A stretch of 64,000 nucleotides of DNA from Phylloscopus collybita (Eukaryota; Chordata; Aves; Passeriformes; Phylloscopidae). The position numbers were made by a program, and so were the translations under genes. Shown here one piece after another: positions 11,359 to 26,300 of this stretch (position 1 is the stretch's first letter; each line of letters opens with the position of its first letter). The DNA lies in contig JAJNNQ010000029.1 of assembly GCA_027886175.1 (NCBI GenBank), forward strand, positions 1,054,001 through 1,118,000, in the 5' to 3' direction. The notes under the pieces are model-generated. The model was given only the letters and a program-made list of their open reading frames with translations. It was not told where the DNA came from and did no database searches.

Positions 11359-14300
11359 TTACCTTATAAATTGATATATTAAGATCATTGTTAAGTCTTC
11401 GGTATATGTAGTTTTCCAGTAGAGTATAATTTTACTATCAAATCGTATGTCTGTATGCAGAAAGAACTGGTTTAGATGTTGTAACTGCTCTTGGTTTGCA
11501 ACTGCAAAGGCTATAAATCTGGAATAGTACTTTTTAAAGAAGTCACAAAATGTGCACAGCTTTGAGAATGTACTTTGGTTTTGGACTTAAAAATCTGTTT
11601 TGGGAAGATGCAAGAAAAAAACGTGATAAGGCGAGTATATTTCAGGACATTAAGTAAACTAATTGTTGCTTGAGATGAAGTCACTTTTTTGGTTCGGTGT
11701 TACGCAGTGTGCTTACAAAAATTATTCTGCTTTGAATAGACAGTGTTACACTTGGAGTTTGAGTCTTGACAGATAGGAAACATTTAATTTCATTTAAGAA
11801 GTGGATTTCAGAGACCTCGTGCTGTCAGGTCTACCGTTTTGTGCATATGCATAATGCAAAACAAATCTGAAATGAGCTGCATTGGAAAAATGCAGAAGAC
11901 ACTGCTGTGTTATTACTATTATATATTACTATCATATGTGGCGTCAGTTTGCAATTGAAAGAAAATTAAATTTTAAGTGTGAACTCAGACTCATTATCCA
12001 GCCTGAACGCAGGAGATGGAGTTCTTTCTCTGTGGGTTCCAGTTGGCAGAAATGTGCAAGCATAGTATGGATTTAGATGTGTGCTTTTTCTTGTGAGATG
12101 AAAGACTGCATATGAGACGAGCGGTCTGGCTTGATCATGTTGTTTTCTCCTGCTTGATATCAGCTACTAATCTGTGCTGCTGCAAGGGAGCCCCCAGTGA
12201 AGATAAGGGTTAGTTTGATTTTTAAGGGAACAAGAGAAGTCTAAACAGTGTAGCTGGTCATCTAGGTCTTTGATGACAGAGATGGACTTTCATAAAGACA
12301 AAACCAGTATGTGCTTTTGAATTTTCAATCTGTTGTCCCTCAAAATTAATCCTTATGTGTATCATTTGTTTTTTAATGACATTGATCATTGACATCAGTA
12401 GTTGGATGCTACGCAGTGAAGTTTAGACTTCAAAATTGCCAGTTCATACTTTGAGAGCACTTGAACTGTATTTTAAACCACAAAATATGTTGCATCTGTG
12501 AAATACCACATTTCTTTTCATTAGGGACACTTTTTCCGCTCTCAGTGTATTATAATTTCTTAATGTAAAATATATATATAATTAACAAGTCTATGAAATC
12601 TCAAAATAGTATCTCCGGATGCTAGCACTGTATCTCTGGAGTATTCTTCTGACATTATTGTGCATTTTTTAATGTCTTAGTTATGCTTGAGGAGTCTGAA
12701 AACTTTCTTCAATATGTCTTATAGCATAGCAAGCGTTACCATGGTACCTTTTAACATTTTTTCAATCAGCATATGGAGCCACAAGGGGAGAAAAAAGACT
12801 TGAGAGAAGAATTTTGGAATGGCATAATGCTAAAATAAACCTGTTATAAAAAATGCTCCATATGATTGATGATAAATTAAAGGAAACAGTCCTGTAATGT
12901 ATCATCTGTTAGTTAAACATGTGCTCTCATTTATCTAATCAGTACATAACCAAAGCCAATTACTACAAATTAGCAACAACAAATGACAGCCTTTAATTAA
13001 CTTGAAGCTATATCCCCTTATTTAAGCCCTCAACTCAATATCTGGAGAAGTGGGAAAAAATAACCTTCTGAGTTTTCAACATTGTACTTTCTCAAAAGGT
13101 AAAATGAAAATGGAGCCACTGGACTGAATGAAAGAATTAGGAATGTGTCAGTTTAACATCGTAGTAGAACTGGTTTGTCAACGCAGTCAGCTCCTTCCTG
13201 AAGATGTGGTGGAATGCATGAGGGAAAAGATCTTCCTGAATGCTATTAAGTGGTAGCAAGGCTCCTCACAAAGCAGTTGAAGACTGATAGAGGTGCATAA
13301 AAATCCATAGTTTACCCATGTTTTCCAGAGCACATATTCCTCATTACTGCCAAAATACAGCACTTTGCCCTCTTTCAGAGTACATTACAAAATGTGAGTT
13401 TTGTGAAGCTTCCAGGAGGTAAGTTAGGTAGTAGGACTTTAAATATGCTTGAATATGTTCTTTCTTTTCTTTTCTTTTTTTTTTTATGCAGTCTATCATG
13501 TGATTGAGCTTTTATAAATACAGCATGTTAGTTGAAGACATATGGTTTTATCAGTACGGAATGTTTTGTATATTTCAATTTCAACTTGTTACAGGATAAG
13601 GATGTGTTTTGCTCCAACTGTTGTTCAAGATGAAGTTTTTTAAGAGAATATAAATTGCAGTATGAATTGTACAATCCAGCAGCCAAATGCTGAACCTACT
13701 CTAGTGTGGAAATTCAAGGCACAAGAGAATTTAGACAGGATCAAATTTTTTTTGCCCTTGTATTTGGCTCACTCTTAGGGTGGCCAGACTAAAGATAGAT
13801 GGGAAGAGCCTGAAGATTAATCTAAACTCAGCAGTTCTTCAACATGCATTTTGGTGCTGTCAGAGTTCTTCCTGCTGCATGAAGCAGAATAAAAAGAAGA
13901 AGCTGGGTATTTTGCAGCAATGCAAATGTAAATATGTATGTGTACTCAGATTTTAAAATGCAAAAATGTTTGCTTGAACCTTGCTTTCTTTGGTGATTTG
14001 TTTTACATTAAAGTGCTGTTGCATTGGCTATTAATGCTGTATATCTTCTGTGAATGAACAGAAAATGTCAGTATTTAGGGTGACATCTTTGGAAGCATTA
14101 AATGCATATGCAAGCACTTTAAAATGGCAGAATATAATTAGAGCTGTGAGTTTGACAGTAATTACTACAAAATTACAATATTTTTCACAGTGCAGAAGGC
14201 AAAACTAAATGAAATGGATGTGTTAGCATCTGGTAAGCATGAGCGCAGTTTCTTTGAGATGGTTGAATGTCATATTTGTGGCACTCTGCGTGAGATCTAT

Positions 14301-17300
14301 GGCTGATTGTTCCTTACCATTCAATTGTTGCATCTCAATCTGCCCTGTTTATAATTGGAGGATGCCTCTTTCTGCAGCTCAAAAATATAAGTGGGGAGGA
14401 GGTCAAGTTCTCTTTAGTCATTCAATCAGGAGTGCTCCAGTGCAATCACATATGCAACCATATTCTCAGGACCTATTAGTTGGGAAGGCAACTGTCTAGT
14501 ACTTTCCCAGTGGAAATAATTGCCAGGGACAGAAAAGGCTTTTTGAATTAAATTCTCCTCCTCCTTTTAAAATCAGGAAAACCACAGCTTTAATTCTGTT
14601 CCTGCAGATACTCTCTGTTCTCATGTTATACACAGGAGTATACATACTGAGTAGAGTATTATGTCCTGGCTTTGGTGCATGTATGGAATGTTAGCATACA
14701 TTTCCTAGTGTTGAAAGAAGATTCATTATTTGAGACAGGTTATATGCATAAATTCCTTGCATTCTTAGATGTCAGTGAATTTCTCTCAGTGGTATGCTAA
14801 AGAGTATGTACACATCATAAGGGTGAATAAGAATATGTTAATTTTTTAGCCTATAGGTGAAAACATGCATTTACTTCCTCACTACTTTCCATACATTCCA
14901 GGTATCCTTTCAAGAGGGTTTAGCTGCATGGGATTTTCTTAGAGTGCAAAGTTTCTATTGTGTTTATTTGTTTGTTTGTTTTGGTTTTTTGTTGTTGTTT
15001 TGTTGGGTTTTTTCTTAGTTTTGGGGGGTATTTCCCTTTTTTATTCTCTGTTTTCATGCAGTGTCTTTTATACTGTTATGGTGCATGGCATATGTCTCTG
15101 AAATATGAATAGTGAAGATGATGAGAATTAGAAGAAAGATAATGGGAGCAAGATTTCAGTTTGGTTTTAAATGAATCTAGATGTTTTGCTTTGCTGAGCT
15201 TAAAACAAGCCTTATAAAACAGATGAGAAAAAGTCCTGTAATCTTGCTTATTAATTAATGGACTTCACTGAACTTAACTGACTTCTTAAAAACATTGTAA
15301 ATGAGAGAAGCATGTATTTACTTGGTTCTAATCTTTGTCTTAGATAATTCTACAAAGCATATACTATCCTAGTGAGTAGTGAGCAGTAAAAGTTTCATAA
15401 GGGAACTGAAATATCGTTCTATTTTATAAATGCATGAAAAGTATGTTTATGAATTAATTTATTAATTTATGTATTACTCTATGTCCAAAAGTTTTGCTTT
15501 CTTCTCACAATGAAAGTAAGAAAATACAGTATCTCTTCTGAAGTGTTTATAATAGTGTTTATAGTATCTATATACATCTACAGTTAGTTCTGCTAAGTGT
15601 GGTGAGGCCCTTCACAAGTAAAAAAAAGGTCTGCTGCATGATTGATTGTGGATTTCTCTCTCAGATTCTCATAGGATGTAATAAAGAGGGAGAAGTTTCA
15701 TGATTTTTTTCCCCCCAAAATGAAAGCAGTATATTGCATGTATGACAAATACTTCAATATGCAAGGCAAATACCTTCAGGTTTTTCTGTATGGGCTTCCT
15801 AGAATATCGAAACTGATAACAAAGAAGGCTCTGCAGATAAATTTCTGGGTGGCTATGATGACAAGTAGAACTGAAACTGTAGGAATATTTTTTTTAATCT
15901 CAGGATATATGTCCTTTTGTTTTTGTTTTGTTTTTTATTTTTCTGACAAGTGTTTTAATAAGTATCTATTTTAACTTAGTAATCAGAAGATAATTATGTA
16001 TAAAGATATTTAAAATTCAAATAGGTTTGGGTTTGTTGGTTTTTTCTCCCCCCCACATTTCGTTTGTTCTATTTTTGCAGTTGCAGCCCATGTTTCTGCC
16101 TTGATTTAGTCAACTATATTTGGCTTGGAAAATCTATCGTTACATTATGTACACTGACTATATGGTTTCCTGTGTTCATATTTTTAAATTGTGGAAATGC
16201 AAAAGGCAATAAATGCCCTCATTTTTCCTATTACCATTTTCCAATACTTACTGTTTCATCCTGTGAAATTGTTTAACTGTGACTGTCAACATGTTCTTTG
16301 TCAGAGGTCTTGCTTTTTGGAGTAAAATTGATAAATAATGATACCTTCCCAGGCTTCCAGCAGAGGTTTTGGCTGTGAGAATAGAAAACTATTGAAAACA
16401 AATCAAAGTATTTGGGAGCTACGGGTAATTTTAAAGTAATCTAAGCCATTAGGTGGACAAGTTGCTCATTCACCTGTAGTTATAAAAATAACCCAACTCT
16501 GTAGTGCTACTGTCTTAGAGAGTAGGTTTTACTTATTTGCTACCTAAGAAAACAAGAGGAGAAAGGAGGAAGAATTATCTGTTTAGAAAGATAAAAAACA
16601 GAGAAAGAATGATGATTAAGAGGCCAGCAAGCTGCTGTTCACAGAAGTAGCTATTGAGATTGAATAAGGAGAGAAAGTATACAGCTCATTTAATGATTAG
16701 ATGGAATTTGTTTGTTCTGAACAATATTCAAACATTTGATCTGCTAATAAACAGATAGCTTCAGTCTGAATACTGAATAGGCATTCACTAGATGTAATTC
16801 ATCTGCAGTAAAATCTTACCAGCCCTTTGTCACTATCTTTCCGTAGCCTGTAGAGAGAGTTTAAGATTACTTGGTTTCTAACTTTAGCCCCTCCACTAAG
16901 TGCCTAAAATTAGGTGGGTTGAAAATGAATTTTGGGAACATGCCACTCAGTGGAAAAATTAGCTTTGAACCTGGAAACTCCCACCTGCAATCTGCATATT
17001 AACGTGTCAGAAACATGTGCTATATATGGGCGGGATAAAAACAGTTGTACTGTTTATGGACACGTTGCATTTCTGCTGAGATTCCATAATCATACTTGAG
17101 ATAGCTTTTTCTGGCTATTTTAAACACATTGAATTCTCATTGGCATATCTGAACTTTGCAAGCAAACATTCATAGATTTCATTCATCACATTTACTTGTT
17201 GCCCAGAAAAGAGTTAGGTTGGTCTACCTTTTCATATCTAGGAATTGAATTTTCACAAATACCACAAATGACAAGAGTGAATTATAAAAGCCATGTGATC

Positions 17301-17332
17301 TTAGCCAGTTTTTAGAAACTGAAACCTTTTTA

Positions 17333-17334
<2 letters not shown>

Positions 17335-17382
<48 letters not shown>
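17335..17382 (+). repeat. Uninterrupted T48 tract
   Basis: Forty-eight consecutive T in intergenic DNA. No upstream coding or LINE sequence in reverse orientation identifies it as the tail of a retrocopy. The exact length is prone to sequencing error. Confidence 0.95.
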
Positions 17383-17383
<1 letters not shown>

Positions 17384-17697
17384 TAACCTGTGCCATGAAC
17401 ATTGAGAGAATATTCTCTTTTCCATAAAATATACAGTCAAAAAATCTGGCTTATAACAGTATCAGCAATGCCCTTTTTCCAAGTTACTAACCTTTCTTGA
17501 GCTAAGCCCTAAAATGAACCTCTCATAGATATGACCAGCATTTTATGACCTGGCCATGATAAATGGAGAATTAGTCCTGTGTTACTCTTCTATTCAGTTA
17601 ATAATTTTTCAATTTTGAAACGGCAGAGGGAGATTATATTACATTCTTTATTGACATTAGGAAAGCTATTTTCTCCTGAGTAATGTCACACAGTTCT

Positions 17698-17721
17698 TAA
17701 CATCACACAAATGTGATGTTA
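17698..17721 (+). repeat. 10-bp inverted repeat with 4-base loop
   Basis: TAACATCACA, loop CAAA, then TGTGATGTTA. Perfect pairing, in intergenic DNA. Confidence 0.95.
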
Positions 17722-18410
17722 CCTAGGAGCTCAATAATCTTGGTTCCCAGCATTAATGTTTAATTATATAATATGATTTATCACAATGTTGATTTATTTC
17801 CGTCAAAATGTAAGGCAAATGTTTTACAACAATGGTGACCATTAGTGCTACATCATTGGGACACAGGACAATTTTATGTTCTTTTGATTAATTACATCTC
17901 ATGTTGTCCTGTCCTACCAATATATTTTTGTACTAGAGTTTCAGTGAAGGGGATGACCAATGAAGAGCACAAAGGACAATCTTTGCCATTTTCAATTTCC
18001 TACTTCATGTGCTCTGAAATGATCTCCTTAACTTTAATGCAGGTGGAGGAGAGGAGTGACCTGTTATCCAAACTTCCATGCTGATTTCCTGAGTGCGTCT
18101 GATAGCAACGCTTTTGAAAAGACTATTCTCAACTTTAAGAGCTTATCCAAACTCTCTAAGTCTGGCAGTAGGATAAACCATTGTGTTTTTCCAACAAATT
18201 GTTTAATGTGTTTCCTTGAGGACTTTACTATTTCCAAATTTACCAAATATTTCTAAATTAAATTTGTCCTATTGCAACAATTAATGTATATACAAATTTC
18301 TGTTTTCATTTTCTTCTTCTTGACTGCCTAGAGATGATTTTCTCTTTTCCTATTGTGTGGACCTTAATTCTTTTCCTCACATGCATCCATTTTTTTTCTG
18401 CAGATGTAGC

Positions 18411-18475
18411 ATTTTATATATATTATATATATATATTTAAAAATTACATTATTTATATATTTAAATAACAGGGGG
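18411..18475 (+). repeat. AT-rich (TA)n-like tract
   Basis: Degenerate run of TATATAT, TTTAAA and ATTTATATATTT motifs with almost no G or C. Low-complexity DNA. Confidence 0.85.
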
Positions 18476-21400
18476 GTTTGTTTTTAAATTCCCTTTGGTT
18501 CTTTTTCAGTTTCTTTTTTGGTTTGTGATAAAAACCTAATTAATTTCCCTCATGCTTGAAATCTGTGGAGAGTTCTGTTTTTATGTAAAAATAAAGTGAG
18601 TTTTTATTCTGATAACGTTTCAAACACCCAAATTTGTCGTTAGGGAATTCTTCAGCTTTCAGCCTTTCTAAAAGACCATTATTTTTCATTTAAATGAGAG
18701 TTAAAATCTTTTGTGCTTGTGCTTGGATATAAGATATGAAGCTGTTACATCTGCTACTAAGAATGATGTAACTGATCTGGTATTTAAAAATGCCAGAGTG
18801 AGTAGGTAGTTGTGGGAGATGATATGAACACTTTTAGCAGGTGCCTTGCTTTCCAGTAACCATGGACCTTAAAGTATATTTATAGATACCCACATTTTTA
18901 GTATTTATGGGTTGATTTTTTCACTAGGGTCTTGTTTTGAGTTTCACCTTTGTATGTGGTATTTGAATATACAAGCAAACAAAAAATTACATGTAAAAGT
19001 TGTTATTTAACAAGCATATGAGGCATCAAGGCAAAGATAGAATTTGTAGTGAGTTAACATGGGACAGGAATAGCAATGTGAAGGTGGAAAAATCTATTTT
19101 GGAACAGGGAGTTGTTCTTGTGCTTTAAAAACCTTCAGGAACTCATAACAGGCTTTTTTGAGCTTCACAGCTAAAACTGCTTTGTAGATTTTACACCTTT
19201 CAGTTTTTACTTTATTGAAATACTTTGTGTCAAAAGTTTTGTACCACAGATACTACAAAGCAATGCATTTGTTTTGCTTCATCAATTAATGAATTCTTTT
19301 GTTTGTTGTTTGCTATGAGTTTGGATTTTTTATCTGATAATTGTCATTGACATGTGGGAGATATGTGCTGGAAAGAAAGTGAAAAGGTCCTTCTGCCTCA
19401 AGGCTAATATTTGCTATTTTTACTGCACCCAAAGGAAAATATTCAATGAGAAAAAGTATTTTTGTGTCACTCTAGCATTAGTCATAAGAGCTAAAGCATT
19501 AACCAAAGGCTGCATGCTACACCTACAGTGTAGCATTTTGCTCTTCTGTGCTGGTACTGTTGGAGTCCTTTCCTCATTGCCTTGAATGCCTTGAATTCAG
19601 CACTGGATGCTGCAGTCTTCTATTGTGGTGCAGGTCACGTAGCAGTGAATGAACAAGGTTGCATGAATAATGTGCTTTTTATTCAGCGATTGGATAAAAA
19701 TTAATGCCCTCAACACCTACGTACATCCAATCTCCACTGCTTCCTGTGTGCTTATTCTTCCAGAAGCTTTAATTATTTATCCTTGGAGAGAATTTGACAG
19801 TTACAAGTAGTCACGACTCAGCAGATTAACCATACAAACACCAGAACCAATCTCCATGTCAAGTACACTTGAATGTCTCAGGAATCAAATGTTGATTTTG
19901 AAGTGATGTGACTCCAAATTAAGAGGACAAAACCCGGCATCCCTAACTGCTGTATATTTTTTAATCTAACACTGGCTTTAATTAAATTAAAGTTGGTTTA
20001 ATATTCTTGCTAATTTCAAGAGGTAGTCTGAAGTATGTGATATGCTCTAAATACTAACTCAGGCACTCTGCAATGGAAATACATTTTCAGGAGAGAATTA
20101 GGAGAAGCAACATTAATTAATAAGCCAAAATATGTGCATGGTTTCCCATGATGCAGTATTGCATAGTGATGAGGACAAAAAATGAATTACATAAGACACC
20201 TGCAGTGTTTGCTACTTGATCTTTACAAAGCATGTTCAAATTAAAGCAAAACTGCAGGCAGAGTAGGAGTCAGTATAGCTATATACACTAAGAGGAGAAA
20301 CAGCCTTGGAAATAAGCTGTAACTTCTTTATGCTGGCTAGAGATGGAGAGAGGGATAAAAAGCATGTATATATATATAATTCAATCTATAAACATATTTT
20401 GTCTACTTACTCTGAGTGCAAGAAGGTCACCAAAGAAACAGCAAGATAATTTTTCATGTGCCTTTTTTTTTACACTAAGAATATTTATTATGTGGCTGTA
20501 TTTTAGAAGACAATGCCAGAAAAGCCAATACTAGACTACCTTGCTGCAGCTTGTTGAGTAATGCTACTGTATTATCTGACTGGACCGCATGAATCACAGC
20601 AGGTGGGAGCATATCTGTCTGCATCATCAGACTGCATAATGTAGGAGTATGCCCAGCACTGGTAGCTACTAAAGATTGATTTAAGCCTTAAGGATTATCC
20701 AGAAAAACTATACCTAATAGTGACCTTATCTCCCAATGCTACAAACAGACTCAAAAGTGTAATGTGCAGTGGTTTTGTTTTGTGCTTTTGCTTACAAACA
20801 GTAAGCAATTGGGTGAGTGATTACAGCAGCAATTCACCCAGAGTTGTGACAGCCTCCCTGAAGTTTTAATAAACACCAGCTATTTTCCTTGAAAGTAACT
20901 GACTAGTCTAATGAAGAATTCACTCACAGAAGACATGTTCCTTGTGTTAACAAAAGAATAGAGAAGATACTAACAGCAGCTCCTTTTTACCTTTTGTTCT
21001 AGGAATTATTAACTGTTAAGCTTACTTCAAGCCAGTTGATAAACTGCAAATTGCACAGTATCATATTTCGTTTTATTGAAAATAGATGTGCAATTTAACA
21101 TCTGGACTAGTTGTTGAGGCTTGCCTAACTAGTGAGAAATTATGAGATGTATATTCTATCCAGGGACAATAATCACAATCATGGTGAGATGAATGTCTGA
21201 AGGATGAACTGAACTGGTTCTAGTTGGCTTTTGTATGTGGAACTTGGCAAACTCGGATTTAAAATTTTTGAGTGTTAGCATGAGAGATACTAGATGAGAT
21301 AACCATAATAAAAACAAATGTGCAGAAGTATGGTGATGTGCTGTGGTACATCAGTCTCTTTCAAACATTGTGACAGGTTTATCCCAGTCTGCACGAAGAT

Positions 21401-22765
21401 ATGGGTGACAGGCAGGTTTGCATATTTTGTGAGATAGATTAAGGGCATTATGAGCAGTCTTAGAATTTCAGAGAAAGGAAAATGTAGTATAAAGTTTCAG
21501 ACTTTTATTAGAAAATCATTAATGAGCCTATGATTCTTAATTGCAAATGTAAACACTGCTCTGTGGCATATACAAAATCTTTTTGCTCCAATTAAATGAC
21601 AGCAAAACAATTCCTGCTAACCATGTGGGTTATATACTACCAGCATCTTGACATTTATCTTTGAAGCTTTGTGATATAGATACTATGTAAAGCATGTTTA
21701 TTAAAAATGTTAGACTTTAAGAAATGCAGGCTAATACTATGATGCCTCCCTCTCTGGAGATATAGGTACAATTTCATCTTTTCCTCTTCCTGCTTATTCC
21801 ATGACTGTGTTGTCACTTAACATCTTCCAAATCTCCCCTTCCTTGTAGTTTTTGGCTGAATTTGGTCAGTGGTTTCATTAGCTGTTGATCTAACAATGAT
21901 ATGCAGATAGAGGATAGGAGCAGCTGCAGAGGTAACCAAGGAGTGGAAAACAGGCTAAAGGGTCATGCATCTCATAGTCATGATGTATGCATAAAGGATA
22001 CTTTTATGGTAGATGCTTTTTATGGTAGGAACTAATTTTAATTTTCTTTGGTCAAACTTCTATTCAAAATTAACAAATTAAGGATGGTTTAGAAAATCAG
22101 TATCTTTCTCAAAAAGGCATTTAACAGCTGTTAAAAATTATTTTCATTTGGTGAAGTTCAGTTACATCTCTAGTGACACCAAATGAATATTCTTCTGGCT
22201 TAACCAGTGTTTATTTATTAATGGGATTATGGGCATTTGCTGTATTGAGAAGTTAAAAATTTTTTTATCTTGAAGTGAAAATTTGATGATAAAAGGGAAA
22301 ACTTGAAACAGCCTCTTTATTTTTGGTTATATATGTTACAATAATTTACCTGGGGGGTTCTTCAGTCATCCTTTTGATCTATTTGCAGTTTCATAACTAC
22401 AAGGTGGTTTTTTTAGGCATAATTGCAGAAAGACCAGCCATGTGATCCTCCCTACACTGCTTATATGTCATGTGCATCCCCTTTCCTGGCAGTATGTATC
22501 TCTTCTTTTCATTAAGTGATGGAGAGATAATTTCTGCTGCAAAGGACCACCCTAAGGCTGAGTAAGATGGTTTATCTACCAATGACATTTTATAGACTGC
22601 TTGCTTTCATGAGCACAAAAAGCTGAAGCAGCAATAGAAATTGGGTTGCTGGTCATTACTCTGTGCTTCTGAACAGATGAGACACACAGGTAGGACGTTT
22701 CTGCCCTCTTAAACTGTGGTCTTATTTTTTGATGAGATACCACACTCCTTGCTGCTGTAACATTG

Positions 22766-23355
22766 TGTTGTGGTTTAACCCCAGCCAGCAACCAAGCACT
22801 ACACAGCTGCTCGCTCACTCCCCCCAAAACGGGATCGGGGAGAATTGGAAGGGCAAAAGGTAGGAAACCTGTGAGTTGGGATACAGACAGTTAAATAGGA
22901 AAAACAAAACCTGTGCACACAAGCAAAGCAAAACAAGGAATGAATTCAGTACTTCCCAAAGGCAGGCAGATGTTCAGCTATCTCTAGCACAGCAGGACTC
23001 CATTACATTTAATGCTTGCTTGGGAAGACAGACACCATCACTCCAAGCATCCTCCTCTTTTCCATTCTCTCCCACTTTATGTCCTGAGCATGATGCCCTA
23101 TGATCTGGAATATTCCCTTGGTCAGTGTGGGTCACCTATCCTGGCTGTGTCCCCCCCGAACCTCCCATGCACCCCCAACTTCCTCACCAGCATGGCCAGA
23201 GGAAAAAAAGAAAAGGCCTTGGCTCTGTGTAAGCACTGCTCAGCAATAACAAAATCATCTCTGTGTTATCAACGCTGTGTGCAACACAAATCCAAAACAG
23301 CCCCACGTTAGCCACTCTGCAGAAAATTAACTCTACCCCAGCCAAAACCAATACA
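22766..23355 (-). mobile_element. Solo LTR F of an avian endogenous retrovirus
   Basis: A 590-bp element that starts TGTTGTGGTTTAACCCCAGC and ends CAGCCAAAACCAATACA. The long matching ends (TGGTTTAACCCCAGCC against the complement of GGCTGGGGTAG, imperfect) are characteristic of a common bird LTR family. Sense is probably minus: CTTTATGT at 23075-23082 is the complement of an ACATAAAG TATA-like box, set beside a GATGCCCTATGATCTGGAATATTCC block known from that family. Flanks CATTG and CGTGG may be a decayed 5-bp duplication. No internal genes are present. Confidence 0.8.
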
Positions 23356-26300
23356 CGTGGTTTTGTAGGAACTTTTAAGTTTTTCATTCTCCTTATTCCA
23401 TTTGTGAGTGTGATTTGCTGGGAGGTTGTGTAGCTGCCTGTAGATGCTACTGCTCCATAGAGAATTAATGTGCTCTGTACAAAGAAAGCACTACTTCAGC
23501 TTTGTTTGCATCTTGGGCAGTAGAGGGCAGGTGTTAGTTTTGTGTGATTGAAAGCTTGTGTGGAATGGTTGTGTGTACACATTTCCATCTGCATACTAGA
23601 AAGGGTGAGGAAGATGTAGTATAGAGCAATTAACTATAGATTATGCTTTTTTGTGTATGTAGGAAGTGTTTTTCTAGCAGACTATTGATTTGCTTTTCCT
23701 TTAAAAACACAACTATTGTTTTGGCCAAAAAAATGTAAACACGAAATAAAATTGGTATTGGCAAGGTAAGAGAGAGTATCAGTCCAGGAACATTACCATC
23801 TACCTATGCATCACTATACTCAAACCTTCCAATATTCTCCTGGTCTCTCATTTGAATCTCATCATGGTGGTCTGTATATGTATTCCATTACAGACATATA
23901 TATGTATTCTGATTCAAAATTTTATGTAGTAGACTTACTTTTGCTTTAACTGTTGAGTTTTCAATTTAATTGCACTTAAGGATTTTGTTGCTGCATGCAG
24001 TCCTCATGCTTGTAGCTAAACAACAGATTTCTTCTAGTTTAGATATTCCAGTCAAGCATATGTTGGTAAGGTGCTGTTCAAAAGCAGACTTAGTATTTGC
24101 ACACTGTTCTGAGCAAAGTTTTGTATTTACTGGTAAATTTTCTTGCACTTGGTTAGAGGAGCAGCTTCAGTAGGACAAAGCATTGCTATGACACTGTCTT
24201 GGTAGTCCTAGACAGATACAGTGCTAGTCTTTAAAATCAAATTTTCGTTTGAGGATAATTGCAGTTCATGGTGGTCAGTAATAACTGTTAGAACAGACAC
24301 GTAACAGGTTACTTCAGTGGCACATGATAATTTTGTAGCAGTATGGATCCTTACTCTTTCATATCCTAGTCAAAGTGAATAATAACAGCAGACAATCAAC
24401 ATCTATGCAGTGCTAACATGTTGACTGTAATGATAGTGTTGTCAGTCTCAGATGTGCTGTCGCTTAAACTTGAACTGACTGGAGATAACAGTACTACTGT
24501 TGCCACTGGGTAGTAAGGTTGATTGTTTTCAGTGCACTTAGTATGATTTTTCCTTCTGCTTTACTTATTGCCAGAGGAGTCCTTCTCAGGCTGTATGGTG
24601 GCTTCAGCATCCCTTTTTCCCCTCTCTGTTCATGAGCTGTGTCAGTGTGTCCCAGTGGCGTGTCTCCTCTACCTCTTCATCCTGGAATCAGTGCTTCATT
24701 GAAACCCAATTCTAAATGAGTGCTGGGCAGTTCTGAGATTGTGCTGTTGACAGACAGACCCTCATAGCTAACCACATTTCTGATATCTCTTCTGACCTGG
24801 ATATCCATCAATTACCTGTGATTGTCCAGTGAGCTTTGGTTTCTGCTTGTCCGTTCAAGCGCTTGCCATGTTTGTACGTCCTTCTGATATCTCTTTGCTG
24901 TTACTGAAATCTGGTCCTAGAGCAAATGTCCAAAATCCTTTGCTACAACAAAGAAATATACAGGCTGCTGTGTATTACAGTAGGGTGGTAAACATATCTT
25001 TATCTCCATTTCTCTGCCATTCTAAACATTTTTTAGTCTTGGAGTCCCTTTTAGAGTTAAGGGTGCTAACCTCCCTTCTGCTTCAGTTCATGGATCTTCA
25101 AACAGAATTTCTGTCTTCACACCTGCAGCCATTTCACTTAGTGCCATTACTTACATTACTGGCAATGTAATTTGTAAACTTCAATCCAGTTAAGTGAACA
25201 TTTAAACAGATGTTTAAATCTCTCCATCCAGTGCTACCTCATTATCATGTCTTACACAGATTTGCCATCCTGCTTTCCACATGTATTATTGTATCTAAGG
25301 TAGGCCAACTTAAATGCAAGGAAGAAAAGCAACCCAGCTAAGAAAAGAATGCATCCTTAATACGTGCAGGCATACCTGCACATATACACTTGTCTGTAGA
25401 TGCCTCTTTCATTTGTACCCAGAAAGAAGTGAACAATGGCTTCAGGTCAGATAACAAGTAGCATTAGCATAAGCAGGTATGATAATTCATATCAGCTATA
25501 TACACGGATAATGCAGAAGTAGTCCTTATTTTTAATTCACTGGAATGACTGCTGTGAGTGCTGCTGTGAATAACCCTCCACTGGTGCTGTTATCCACTAC
25601 TGCAGAACTGCCAGAATTTTTAGTACTGAAGCTGATCAATAATGGCTTTGTGTGTAGCTCCATGTTTGCCAAGAGCATCTGTATTGTTTGGTGACACAAG
25701 TTAATGGGTTCTGTTTCAGGGTGAAGTGGATGCAAGTGGGTATTAGACACTTGTCCTGTCCTGTGCAATTCCTTTCCTCTCCCTCTTCACCATTCATGAC
25801 AGAGAGGTCTGGAGTCTAGAACTGATCGAGCTGAAAGTAACCCCCAAAACGTTTTTTTCTGTGTTACTCTTCAGCCAGGTGCCACACACAGCCTGCACTT
25901 AATGGCAATGTGGCAAAGGTGATACAATCTGGGTTCTGCTGTCCCCAGATCTCTACACATACTGCCAGAATTTTGGTTTGATGGTAATTTATATTCTTTG
26001 TTCATGTTTGGTTCTTACAGTTTTGAAAATAACCCTTTATTTAGGGGAGGGGAAACTAATGGGTTTGGGAAAGTCTGGGTTAATGGACTGCTGTCTACTC
26101 AGACAAGGTATAGTTAGCCCTTCCTGATGCCAAGAGCTACAACAAAGGGCTCTATTCATTTTCTCACATAATCTTTTCATTGCTGCTCTTCTTGCTAGTA
26201 TTTAGCTATTCTAACAAATTATTAGATAATAGAGCATAAATATTCTTATGGTGGTAAAGAATATATTTGTATCTATACTGGTTTCAAAAAGCAAAATACA

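Larger units (their letters stand above)
8961..17334. other. Intergenic, AT-rich, no gene recognised
   Basis: Long AT-rich stretch. It holds the palindrome at 9991-10020, the inverted repeat at 11331-11358, an A-rich tract near 9486-9523 and T/G-rich tracts near 14965-15015 and 15917-15940. The slightly GC-richer part at 10180-10400 has overlapping open frames on both strands but no recognisable product. No exon with convincing splice sites is seen. Confidence 0.6.
17383..22765. other. Intergenic, AT-rich, no gene recognised
   Basis: Contains the 10-bp hairpin at 17698-17721 and the AT-rich tract at 18411-18475. Otherwise there is no coding, RNA or repeat family signal. Confidence 0.6.
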
